64,000 bases of DNA from Microbacterium croceum (GTDB taxonomy: Bacteria; Actinomycetota; Actinomycetes; Actinomycetales; Microbacteriaceae). Positions 18,025 through 24,822 of the stretch are shown one piece after another; the first letter of the stretch is position 1, and each line of letters opens with the position of its first letter. A program made the position numbers and the translations under genes. Under the pieces are notes generated by a model. That model worked only from the letters and a program-made list of their open reading frames with translations. It made no database searches and was not told where the DNA came from. Where the stretch lies: positions 1,178,001 to 1,242,000 of the forward strand of contig NZ_JAHWXN010000001.1 in assembly GCF_023091245.1 (NCBI RefSeq), written 5' to 3'.

Positions 18025-18845
18025 TGGAGTTGTTCCTCTAGTCGTTCGGCATAGGCATTTCGTGTTTCCTCATACTCGTCGGGTAACCCAATAGGCATGA
18101 AAACCATGGCGAATCGCTGGACAACCGCATGGGAAAAGCGTTCAGAAAGCGCGCCGATTCGCCGGTACCCGCCGGCAGCGCGAGACGGCACAAGCGTGAT
18201 GGATTGCTCCCAGACCTGTTCTATGTGCCGTAAGTACGCGAAATAGCCTTCTTCATAGCCGGGAGCGATCGCGTTTAGGAACAGAGAGTCGCCACGGGGC
18301 TGCGTGAAGCGCTGCTTGATCGCCTTCTTCGCCTCTTTGAGCAGGCTGTCGGGCTTACGCCCCGTCTGGATCAGATTCTGCGATCGAACCAGATCCGTTG
18401 TCGCGTTCTGGACAGTTGTCCACCGCCGAGTGGCGATGCGGATTCCTTCGCATGCATCTTGCAGCAACTGTGTTGTGGGGGGTGGCACTTCGTAGGCAAG
18501 CGACACCTCGGTCGGGTCGTCGACTTCATTGCACCAAGCGACAAGCCGTTCATTGCTTGGAGGGCGTAGCCCAGCCTCGCTCAATGCCGCTTTGAACGCT
18601 TCAACGTGGGTCTTCTGCAATATCCCGTGTTGTTCAGGGAAGTAGATCTCGAGCAGGTACTCGTTCGGGCTCAGAAGCGGGATGCAAGTTATCCGACCTG
18701 AATGCTTGTTATAGGCGAGGTCACAGTCGGCGGTGACGACCAGGAGATGGCGGTTCCAGGGGGTGCCCTCTCCCGTAGCCAACTCCAGCACGTCGCCCTG
18801 CTGGAGCTCCTCTTCTGCGGTACGGGAGTTGACTTCGTTGATCAA
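18021..18845 (-). CDS. Unrecognised DCDL-motif protein paired with the island helicase
   Basis: 274 residues from a TTG with GAGG just upstream. The N-terminal region has QGDVLELA then, after a strand, LLVVTADCDLAYNK with D40-C41-D42-L43. A GDV strand followed by a DCDL strand recurs in uncharacterised proteins I associate with mobile and defence-type loci, but I cannot name the family. The middle is helical (ATRRWTTVQNATTDLVRSQN, LLKEAKKAIKQRF) and the C-terminus is charged. No membrane segment or clear nuclease motif is seen. The 4-bp overlap with the helicase gene implies one mRNA and coupled expression. A sensor, regulator or effector role for the helicase is possible but unproven. Confidence 0.8.
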   Translation of the reverse strand: MINEVNSRTAEEELQQGDVLELATGEGTPWNRHLLVVTADCDLAYNKHSGRITCIPLLSPNEYLLEIYFPEQHGILQKTHVEAFKAALSEAGLRPPSNERLVAWCNEVDDPTEVSLAYEVPPPTTQLLQDACEGIRIATRRWTTVQNATTDLVRSQNLIQTGRKPDSLLKEAKKAIKQRFTQPRGDSLFLNAIAPGYEEGYFAYLRHIEQVWEQSITLVPSRAAGGYRRIGALSERFSHAVVQRFAMVFMPIGLPDEYEETRNAYAERLEEQLH

Positions 18846-19077
18846 TGCGCCTCGCTGGGTCGAAGGGGTTGGTGGCGAGTGTAGTCGATATGGGACGCCG
18901 CCCTTGAATGAGTAAAGAGAGTTCTCACAAGGTTGAAGCAGGGGCTCTTAACAAACCGCCATCGAGCGAGGCGCGGTCCCGATCGCAGTCGCGTCCCAGC
19001 GGCAGCGGCGCACCGGCTGTGGCCTCATGCCTCAGGTCGTCACCCTGCTAAATCGCGGCTTGACTCTTTCGAGAATC

Positions 19078-19103
19078 CGAAACAAGTGAACGAGCTTGTT
19101 TCG
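19078..19103. promoter_or_regulatory. Operator-like inverted repeat
   Basis: Perfect 9-bp arms CGAAACAAG and CTTGTTTCG with an 8-bp spacer, about 45 bp before the -35 box of the small island gene. The size fits a dimeric repressor site. Confidence 0.45.
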
Positions 19104-19148
19104 AACTATGACCTGGAGTTTTTTCCAGAACGGTCAGTGTCCCCCGGC

Positions 19149-19176
19149 TTGACAGGCTTCGCTGATCGGTTAGAGA
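19149..19176 (+). promoter_or_regulatory. Promoter of the ICE-type small gene
   Basis: TTGACA at 19149-19154 and TAGAGA at 19171-19176, spacer 16 bp. The transcript would have a leader of about 80 nt carrying an imperfect hairpin at 19219-19251 just before the AGGAGG ribosome site. Confidence 0.6.
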
Positions 19177-19265
19177 AGGCTGGTGGGTCCCGGTCGTGTC
19201 AGGGTGCCGAAGCACTGTGGAGTTGTTCCCGCAATCGCGGAACACAACTCCAACAGGAGGTTGCA

Positions 19266-19544
19266 ATGGCTATCCAGACATCCATCCCGGTCAACTTCGA
19301 GGTGTACTTCCCGCGCGGAGCCTTCATGGTCGGTGAGGTCGAGCCGGTCGCGAAGTGGTCCGACGACGGCCAGCGCCAGGGGCAGGACCTCGACAAGCGC
19401 ACAGGGCACCCCCTGTGGCAAGTGCGGATCATCGACGCGGACCCGGACGCCAAGAAGGGTCAGGGAGAGGTGACAGTCAAGATCGCGAGCATCGCCGAGC
19501 CGCCAGCACCGCAAAAGCCGGAGCTCCACTCGCTCAACGACTGA
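19266..19544 (+). CDS. ICE-type small protein (plasmid replication/integration/excision activator-like)
   Basis: 92 residues, with an excellent AGGAGG five bases before the ATG. The start MAIQTSIPVNFEVYFPRGAF and the block MVGEVEPVAKWSDDGQ, then GHPLWQVRIIDADPDA, are characteristic of a small protein at the head of actinomycete integrative conjugative elements that is annotated as a replication, integration and excision activator. Its biochemical role is poorly known. In complete elements it precedes FtsK-like transfer, replication, excisionase and integrase genes; none of these follow here, since the attachment repeat begins 51 bp after the stop. It is therefore the best evidence that the island descends from such an element. 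Confidence 0.75.
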   Translation: MAIQTSIPVNFEVYFPRGAFMVGEVEPVAKWSDDGQRQGQDLDKRTGHPLWQVRIIDADPDAKKGQGEVTVKIASIAEPPAPQKPELHSLND

Positions 19545-19595
19545 GTCGGAACAGTCCAGGGGAGCGGCTCGGAAAACGCCCCTCGCCAGGGCAAA

Positions 19596-19704
19596 GCAAA
19601 ACCCCCGCCATGTAGAAGCTAGGCGAGGGTTTCTGGGACCGTTGTAACGACGGTCCTTGTGGCTCCGACGGGCGTCGATCCCGTGACCTCACGATTTTCA
19701 GTCG
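19596..19704 (-). repeat. Attachment-site repeat, right copy
   Basis: Identical to 15565-15673. Here the repeat completes the functional tRNA-Phe gene, so its 3' half was presumably supplied by the incoming element. Confidence 0.9.
19598..19633 (-). terminator. Rho-independent terminator of tRNA-Phe
   Basis: Read on the minus strand: AAACCCTCGCC, a 12-nt loop, GGCGGGGGTTTTG, giving a GC-rich stem with a T run. A duplicate lies in the left attachment repeat at 15567-15602. A second hairpin (GGACCGT / ACGGTCC) sits between it and the tRNA. Confidence 0.75.
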
Positions 19705-19732
19705 TGCGCTCTACCAACTGAGCTACAGAGCC
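19660..19732 (-). tRNA. tRNA-Phe (GAA)
   Basis: 73 nt with acceptor GGCTCTG / CGGAGCC, D arm AGCTCAGTTGGTAGAGC, anticodon loop CTGAAAATC (GAA) and T arm GGGATCGACGCCC. CCA is not encoded. The 3' part is shared with the left attachment repeat. Confidence 0.97.
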
Positions 19733-19801
19733 GCGCGACCGGCGAACCTGTCGCGTCCTAGACGAAGGGCCCTCTCCGAAGAAAGAGCCCGTCGCACGGA
19801 G

Positions 19802-19875
19802 CGACCCTGACGGGACTTGAACCCGCGACCTCCGCCGTGACAGGGCGGCACGCTAACCAACTGCGCTACAGGGCC
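19802..19875 (-). tRNA. tRNA-Asp (GTC)
   Basis: 74 nt; acceptor GGCCCTG pairs with CAGGGTC, anticodon loop CTGTCAC (GTC), T loop GGTTCAAGTCC. First of the cluster's middle position, 69 bp from tRNA-Phe. Confidence 0.97.
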
Positions 19876-19903
19876 ATACTTGTTTTCAATTGTATCGGAC
19901 GAG

Positions 19904-19976
19904 TGACCCCAACGGGATTCGAACCCGTGCTACCGCCGTGAAAGGGCGGCGTCCTAGGCCGCTAAACGATGGGGCC
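19904..19976 (-). tRNA. tRNA-Glu (TTC)
   Basis: 73 nt; acceptor GGCCCCA pairs with TGGGGTC, anticodon loop CTTTCAC (TTC), T arm GGGTTCGAATCCC. It is the 5'-most gene of the Glu-Asp-Phe cluster and probably co-transcribed with the other two. Confidence 0.97.
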
Positions 19977-20185
19977 GAGTCAGTCCCGGGGGACTTCCTT
20001 GCCGACGCTCAAGCATAAGGGATGTCTGAGGCAAATCGCGAATCGAGGGCGCGGCGGCTTCCTCCCGGGCGTGTTCAGGGGGACGATGGAGGCGTCACCC
20101 GTGCGCACGAACTCACGATCTCACCTGTTGCGGATGTGAAAGTTGTTGTTAGTGTGACATGTGTGAAACCGGCGGAAGGGGCCGT

Positions 20186-21547
20186 GTGAACGATCTGACC
20201 ACGGCGGATGCGGCAGCTGCAGCATCCGCGGAATGCGGGTGTGCGCCGAGCCCGGCTGAGAGCCGCGCGCTCCGCAAGAGCGGCATCACGCGCCGCGGTG
20301 CCCTCGGACTCGGCGCTCTGAGCGTCGTCGCGCTGAGCGCATTCGGTGTCACCTCCGGTGTCTCCGCCGCCTACGCCGCGTCCTATCCGAGCTGGGACGA
20401 CGTGCAGAAGGCCAAGAAGAACCAGGCGGCGAAGGCGGCAGAGGTCAGTCGCATCGAAGGCCTCATCCAGTCCCTCACGCAGAAGGTCGCCGAGACGCAG
20501 GCGGCCGCGAAGGTCGCTTCCGACGACTTCTTCAAAGCTCAGCAGGAGTACTTCGCCGCGATCGCCAAGGCAGAGGAGCTCCAGGCGAAAGCCGACGAGC
20601 AGTCCGGCATCGCCGACGAATCCGCCCGTAAGGCAGGTCAGGTCGCGGCGCAGCTGTACCGCAACGGTGGCGACGACACCTCTCTCGAGCTGTTCTTCGC
20701 CGGTTCCGCCAGCAACGCCGACGAACTTCTGTCGCGCCTGGGCACGATGGACAAGCTCCTCGAATTCAACCAGTCCGTCTACGACGATGCAGTCGCGGCA
20801 CGCAACTCCGCGCAGTCTCTGAGCGATCAGGCCGTCGTCGCACGAACCGAGCGCGACCGCCTGCAGCAGATCGCCGAGCAGAAGATGGTCGCGGCGCAGC
20901 AGGCGGCCGACGCGGCACAGGCCGCGCTCGACGAGCAGTCCGCGAACCTCGCCACGATGCAGGCGCAGCTCGCCGCGCTCAAGGACACGACCGCCAAGAC
21001 GGTCGCCCAGTACCAGAAGGGCGTGGAAGAGGCCGAGAAGGAGCGCAAGCGTCGCGAGGCTGCCGAGGCGGCAGCAGCTGCGGCCGCTGCCGGTGGCAAC
21101 AGTGGCGGCGGCGGTGGCGGCGGTTCGCCTGCTTCCAGCGGTTGGGTGCGTCCGCACGGCGGCTACCGCAGCTCGGGCTACGGACCCCGCTCACAGCAGT
21201 GCAACGCGAACGGATGCTCCTCGAGCTGGCACTACGGCGTCGACCTGGCGAACGGCTGCGGTGCGGCCATCTACGCCGCGCACTCCGGCACCGTCGACGC
21301 GGCCTTCTACAACGGCGGCTACGGCAACTACGTGCGCATCCAGCACGGAGGCGGCATCGCCACCGGGTACGCGCACATCCGCCAGTTCGCCGTCCGCAGC
21401 GGCCAGTGGGTCAGGGCGGGACAGGTCATCGCCTACGCCGGGAACACCGGAGGCTCGTTCGGGTGCCACCTCCACTTCGAGGTGTACATCAACGGGGCCT
21501 ACACGAACCCGATCAACTTCATGGCGGGCAAGGGCATCTCGGTCTGA
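20186..21547 (+). CDS. Secreted coiled-coil M23 peptidase (EnvC/NlpD-like)
   Basis: 453 residues from a GTG with GGAAGG six bases upstream; an ATG at 20159 lacks a ribosome site. About 35 residues precede ITRRGALGLGALSVVALSAF, a twin-arginine-type signal ending YAAS. Residues about 70-310 form a long coiled coil (VSRIEGLIQSLTQKVAETQA and similar), then a Gly-rich linker, then the M23 domain with zinc ligands in SSWHYGVDLAN and GCHLHFEV. This is the architecture of peptidoglycan hydrolases or hydrolase activators used in cell separation and growth. Both metal-binding motifs are intact, so it is probably an active endopeptidase. Confidence 0.92.
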   Translation: MNDLTTADAAAAASAECGCAPSPAESRALRKSGITRRGALGLGALSVVALSAFGVTSGVSAAYAASYPSWDDVQKAKKNQAAKAAEVSRIEGLIQSLTQKVAETQAAAKVASDDFFKAQQEYFAAIAKAEELQAKADEQSGIADESARKAGQVAAQLYRNGGDDTSLELFFAGSASNADELLSRLGTMDKLLEFNQSVYDDAVAARNSAQSLSDQAVVARTERDRLQQIAEQKMVAAQQAADAAQAALDEQSANLATMQAQLAALKDTTAKTVAQYQKGVEEAEKERKRREAAEAAAAAAAAGGNSGGGGGGGSPASSGWVRPHGGYRSSGYGPRSQQCNANGCSSSWHYGVDLANGCGAAIYAAHSGTVDAAFYNGGYGNYVRIQHGGGIATGYAHIRQFAVRSGQWVRAGQVIAYAGNTGGSFGCHLHFEVYINGAYTNPINFMAGKGISV

Positions 21548-21566
21548 CTCCGGCCCATCACGACGA

Positions 21567-21599
21567 AGACCCCCGGCCGCAGAGCGGTACCGGGGGTCT
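21567..21599. terminator. Bidirectional terminator between M23 peptidase and ppa
   Basis: Perfect 10-bp stem AGACCCCCGG / CCGGGGGTCT with a 13-nt loop, between convergent genes. Confidence 0.7.
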
Positions 21600-21644
21600 C
21601 CTCGTTCACAGTGCCGGGCGGCGGCAGAGACCGTCGCGGCGGGG

Positions 21645-22136
21645 TCAGTGCCCCTGCTCGCTGAAGCGGACGATGGCCTCGTCGAGGATGCGCTGCGCCT
21701 CGGCAGCGTTTCCCCACTCATCGACCTTGACCCACTTGTTGGGCTCGAGGTCCTTGTAGTGCTCGAAGAAGTGCGAGATCTCCTTCTTCGTGTACTCGGC
21801 GATGTCCTCGATGTCCTGGATGTGCGCCCAGCGCGGGTCCTTCGACAGCACGGCGACGAGCTTGTCGTCTCCGCCGGCCTCGTCGCTCATCTTCAGAACC
21901 GCGACGGGCCGGACCTCGACGACGACACCGGGGTAGATGGCGTGGTCGAGCAGCACGAGCACGTCGAGCGGGTCGCCGTCCTCGCCGAGCGTGTTGTCGA
22001 AGTAGCCGTAGTCGGCCGGGTAGCCGAAGGTCGTGTAGAGCACGCGGTCGAGGTGCACTCGTCCGGTCTCGTGGTCGACCTCGTACTTCACGCGGCTGCC
22101 GCGCGGAATCTCGATGACGGCGTCGTGTGCGCCCAT
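21645..22136 (-). CDS. ppa: Inorganic pyrophosphatase
   Basis: 163 residues, the usual length of family I soluble pyrophosphatases. The start IEIPRGSRVKYEVDHETGRV, the Asp cluster GEDGDPLDVLVL, KMSDEAGGDDKLVAV and the C-terminal FFEHYKDLEPNKWVKV are all diagnostic, and the metal-binding aspartates are intact. It hydrolyses PPi to phosphate in the cytoplasm, pulling biosynthetic reactions forward. GAGGAG precedes the ATG by 7 nt. Neighbouring tilS and hpt on the other strand reproduce a common actinobacterial arrangement. Confidence 0.97.
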   Translation of the reverse strand: MGAHDAVIEIPRGSRVKYEVDHETGRVHLDRVLYTTFGYPADYGYFDNTLGEDGDPLDVLVLLDHAIYPGVVVEVRPVAVLKMSDEAGGDDKLVAVLSKDPRWAHIQDIEDIAEYTKKEISHFFEHYKDLEPNKWVKVDEWGNAAEAQRILDEAIVRFSEQGH

Positions 22137-22248
22137 GCGTGTGCTCCTCAGGAAAGTTCGGTTGGATGCCGCGGACTAGCCTAGTCGCGGCTGCTGCACG
22201 CCCGCGGGTGCCGACCGATCAGGTCGCGGGTGGGGCGGTCGACCGTGG

Positions 22249-22284
22249 CGGACAGAACCTGATGCGTGTCCTACCGTGGAGGGG
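22249..22284 (+). promoter_or_regulatory. Leaderless promoter of tilS
   Basis: CGGACA (22249-22254), 17-bp spacer, TACCGT (22272-22277), then 6 nt to GTG at 22284, so transcription should start at the initiation codon. Confidence 0.55.
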
Positions 22285-23282
22285 TGCCGTCGCTCTCACC
22301 TGTCATCGCCGAGATCCGCCTCGCCGTGCGCACCGCGCTCGCGGAGCTGCCCGAAGGATCCACTGTCATCGTCGGCCTCTCCGGAGGGGCGGATTCGCTC
22401 GCGCTGACCGCCGCCACCGTCTTCGAGGGCCGGAGCCGCCGCATCCAGGTGCTGAGTCTGACCGTCGACCACGGACTGCAGGAGGGATCGTCGCTCATCG
22501 CGAGCACCGCCGCGGTCGCGGCGGAGGGCGTGGGTGTGGATGACGCGCTGCAGACCCGCGTCGAGGTCGACCGCTCATCCGGCGCGGGTATCGAGGCGGC
22601 CGCGCGCGACGCCCGCTACGCCGCGCTCGCCGGTGTCGCGCGGGCAGAAGGAGCAGCGGCCGTCCTGCTCGGGCACACCCTCGACGATCAGGCCGAGACC
22701 GTGCTGCTCGGTCTCGCCCGCGGTTCCGGTGCGACCAGCCTGCAGGGCATGGCGCCGATGCGAGAGGACGAGGACGGCCTCCGCTGGATCCGCCCGTTGC
22801 TCGGCGTGCGCCGGGAGACGACGCGGGCATTCTGCACGGCATCCGCTCTCGATTTCTGGGACGACCCCCACAATCTCGATGAGCGCTTCGCGCGTGTGCG
22901 CGCCCGTGAGACGGTGCTGCCCGTGCTGGAGGCGGAGCTCGGACCCGGCATCGCCGAGGCGCTCGCCCGCACGGCCGAGCAGCTGCGGGAAGATGCCGCG
23001 GCGTTCGACGAGATGATCCACGAGACGATCGAGGACATCGTGGAGCACGCCGAGGCCGGCATCTCCGTCAGCGTGGCCGCGCTCGCCGCGAACCCGGCGG
23101 CGCTGCGGAACCGCATCATCCGCCTCGTGGTCGACAGCGAGTTCGGGGTGAGCCTCACCCGCGCGCAGACCCTGGAGGTGGCGCGCCTGGTGACGGACTG
23201 GTCGGGGCAGGGGCCGATCGACCTGCCCGGATGCTCCGCCGCTCGCCGCGGCGGACAGGTCGTGTTCGCGGCGCGCGACTGA
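22284..23282 (+). CDS. tilS: tRNA(Ile)-lysidine synthase
   Basis: 332 residues. The PP-loop ATP-binding motif SGGADS is at residues 33-38 after VIVGLSGGADSLALT, and the N-type ATPase domain continues with VLSLTVDHGLQ and LLGHTLDDQAETVLLGLARG, as in TilS. It adds lysine to cytidine-34 of the CAU-anticodon isoleucine tRNA so that it reads AUA. The C-terminal region is short, as in many actinobacterial TilS proteins. The GTG at 22284 is chosen because the -10 box lies 6 nt before it; a GTG at 22266 would add six residues. It forms a probable unit with the downstream hpt gene, although hpt has its own promoter. Confidence 0.95.
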   Translation: MPSLSPVIAEIRLAVRTALAELPEGSTVIVGLSGGADSLALTAATVFEGRSRRIQVLSLTVDHGLQEGSSLIASTAAVAAEGVGVDDALQTRVEVDRSSGAGIEAAARDARYAALAGVARAEGAAAVLLGHTLDDQAETVLLGLARGSGATSLQGMAPMREDEDGLRWIRPLLGVRRETTRAFCTASALDFWDDPHNLDERFARVRARETVLPVLEAELGPGIAEALARTAEQLREDAAAFDEMIHETIEDIVEHAEAGISVSVAALAANPAALRNRIIRLVVDSEFGVSLTRAQTLEVARLVTDWSGQGPIDLPGCSAARRGGQVVFAARD

Positions 23283-23312
23283 CTCCCTCGCTCGCACCTT
23301 TGCGGCCGAAGA

Positions 23313-23355
23313 CGACTTCTGCGACCCCTCGGATGGGAGGAAGCCGCAGAAGTCG
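23313..23355. repeat. Intergenic inverted repeat
   Basis: Perfect 11-bp arms CGACTTCTGCG and CGCAGAAGTCG with a 21-bp centre, between convergent tilS and the DUF937 gene. It can serve as terminator, but the long centre is also typical of dispersed palindromic elements. Confidence 0.6.
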
Positions 23356-23393
23356 AGAATGGCCGCCGTCGTGGCGACCCAGGATGAGGGTGG

Positions 23394-23987
23394 CTACTTC
23401 TTGCCGCCGAGGAGGCCGCCGAGCAGACCGCCCAGGTCGATGCCACCGCCGGAGCCGCTGTTGCCGCCGCCACCGAGCAGCCCGCCGAGCACGTCGCCGA
23501 TGCCGCCGCCGGAACCGTTGTTGCCGCCACCCAGGAGGCCGCCGATGAGATCGCCGATCCCGCCCGAGCTCTCGGAGCCGGCATCCGCCTTCTCCGCCTT
23601 GCCCTTATTGGCGTTCGCGATCAGACCCATGACGATGGGGGCGAGGATCGGGAGCAGCTTGCCGAAGTCGATGCCGGCGGTGGCCTTCGACTCGGTGAGC
23701 TGCTGGGTGACCTGCTTCTCGTCCGCTCCGAGGATGTGGCTGACGATCTTGCCCCCGTCGGCCTCGTCGATCTCGTCGACCGTGGAGACGCTCTTGGCGC
23801 CTTCATGCTTCTTCAGTGCCGCCTGGATCGCGGATGATCCCTCGTCGGTCTCGGCGTTCTTGGCCAGACCGCCCAGCAGTACGGCACCGCCCTGCTCGAC
23901 CGCGGCCTTGGCGACGTCGGGGGAGACGCCGAGCTTCGCGGCGATGTCGTCGATCGGCACCTGCTTCAAGATGTCGTCAAGGGCCAT
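23394..23987 (-). CDS. DUF937-domain protein with Gly-rich tail
   Basis: 197 residues, ATG preceded by GGAAGGA. Residues 1-130 fit DUF937: ILKQVPIDDIAAKLGVSPDV, AVLLGGLAKNAETDEG, SHILGADEKQVTQQLTE and KLLPILAPIVMGLIA. The C-terminal 65 residues are GGLLGGG-type repeats with Asn/Ser, low complexity and probably disordered. No enzymatic activity is known for this family. Divergent from hpt. Confidence 0.88.
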   Translation of the reverse strand: MALDDILKQVPIDDIAAKLGVSPDVAKAAVEQGGAVLLGGLAKNAETDEGSSAIQAALKKHEGAKSVSTVDEIDEADGGKIVSHILGADEKQVTQQLTESKATAGIDFGKLLPILAPIVMGLIANANKGKAEKADAGSESSGGIGDLIGGLLGGGNNGSGGGIGDVLGGLLGGGGNSGSGGGIDLGGLLGGLLGGKK

Positions 23988-24113
23988 GGTGAATCCTTCC
24001 GTCTGTGGGCGTGAGCCCGTCTCACCGCTCACAGTAGTGCGGATGCCCCCGGGCGGGGGGAGCAGATATGGGGGATGACCGGCACCGCGGACGGAGCATC
24101 CGACCCCGTCGCC

Positions 24114-24126
24114 TAAAATCGATCCA
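24114..24126 (+). promoter_or_regulatory. -10 box of leaderless hpt
   Basis: TAAAAT at 24114-24119 is followed by 6 nt and the ATG at 24126; no ribosome-binding site is present. Confidence 0.6.
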
Positions 24127-24677
24127 TGCGCGCCTCGGAGATCCAGGATGACCTTGCACAGATCCTCGTCACAGAGGAGGAGATCCTCGCCAAGCTCGAC
24201 GAGCTGGCGACGCAGGTCGCTGAGGACTACGCCGGGAAGGACCTGATCCTGGTCGGCGTCCTCAAGGGCGCGGTCATGGTGATGGCCGACTTCGCCCGGG
24301 CGTTGCCTTTCCACGCGCCGATGGACTGGATGGCCGTCTCGAGCTACGGCGCCAGCACGAAGTCGAGCGGCGTGGTGCAGATCCGCAAGGACCTCGACAC
24401 CGACCTCAACGGCAAGCATGTGCTGATTGTGGAGGACATCATCGACTCCGGCCTGACCCTCAGCTGGCTGCTGGAGAACTTCGAGTCCCGCGGGGCCGAG
24501 TCGATCGAGGTGCTCGCGCTGCTTCGCAAGCCCGAGGCGGCAAAGGTCGTCATCGACTGCCGCTACGTCGGCTTCGACATCCCCACGGACTTCGTCGTCG
24601 GCTACGGGCTCGATTACGACGAGCGCTACCGCAACCTGCGCGACGTCGCGGTGCTCGCTCCGCACGTCTACAGCTGA
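24126..24677 (+). CDS. hpt: Hypoxanthine phosphoribosyltransferase
   Basis: 183 residues. The PRPP-binding signature VLIVEDIIDSGLTLSWLL is intact, preceded by LILVGVLKGAVMVMADFARA and the flexible-loop region MAVSSYGASTKSSG. The C-terminal VGFDIPTDFVVGYGLDY is the purine-base hood. It salvages hypoxanthine and guanine to IMP and GMP using PRPP in the cytosol. The tilS-hpt-ftsH order is conserved across many Gram-positive bacteria, supporting the call. Translation is probably leaderless. Confidence 0.97.
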   Translation: MRASEIQDDLAQILVTEEEILAKLDELATQVAEDYAGKDLILVGVLKGAVMVMADFARALPFHAPMDWMAVSSYGASTKSSGVVQIRKDLDTDLNGKHVLIVEDIIDSGLTLSWLLENFESRGAESIEVLALLRKPEAAKVVIDCRYVGFDIPTDFVVGYGLDYDERYRNLRDVAVLAPHVYS

Positions 24678-24822
24678 CGCGCCCGGCGCGTCCATGCGCC
24701 CCCCTTCCCGGGCGCCCTTCGTCTCATCGCTCGGGCTCCTCGCTCAGGAACCGGGGGTGAGGGGTACGCCGTGGGCGAATCACAGCTAGCGGCAAAGGAC
24801 GGCGCGATACGCTGATCCGATC

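Larger units (their letters stand above)
18846..19265. other. Island control region between divergent genes
   Basis: 420 bp without a convincing gene. On the minus strand a weak promoter, TTCAAG-N19-TACACT, lies just upstream of the DCDL gene. To the right are a 9-bp inverted repeat (CGAAACAAG / CTTGTTTCG, 19078-19103), a sigma70-like promoter for the small gene at 19266, and a leader hairpin (19219-19251). An open frame through 18933-19265 exists but has no protein-like composition. Confidence 0.6.
15565..19704. mobile_element. Integrase-less genomic island at tRNA-Phe
   Basis: A 109-bp perfect direct repeat bounds this segment: 15565-15673 and 19596-19704. Each copy contains the tRNA-Phe 3' part from the anticodon loop onward plus the downstream terminator; only the right copy is joined to the tRNA 5' half. 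This is the footprint of site-specific integration. Between the repeats lie a two-gene module with lower GC than its surroundings and one small gene typical of actinobacterial integrative elements. No integrase, excisionase, replication or FtsK-type transfer gene is present, so this looks like a remnant, or a passive island moved by a related element in trans. Confidence 0.8.

Noticed and set aside
18933..19265. N-terminal extension of the ICE-type small gene
   Set aside because: The AGGAGG site and family start are at 19266; the upstream residues include the palindrome and promoter.
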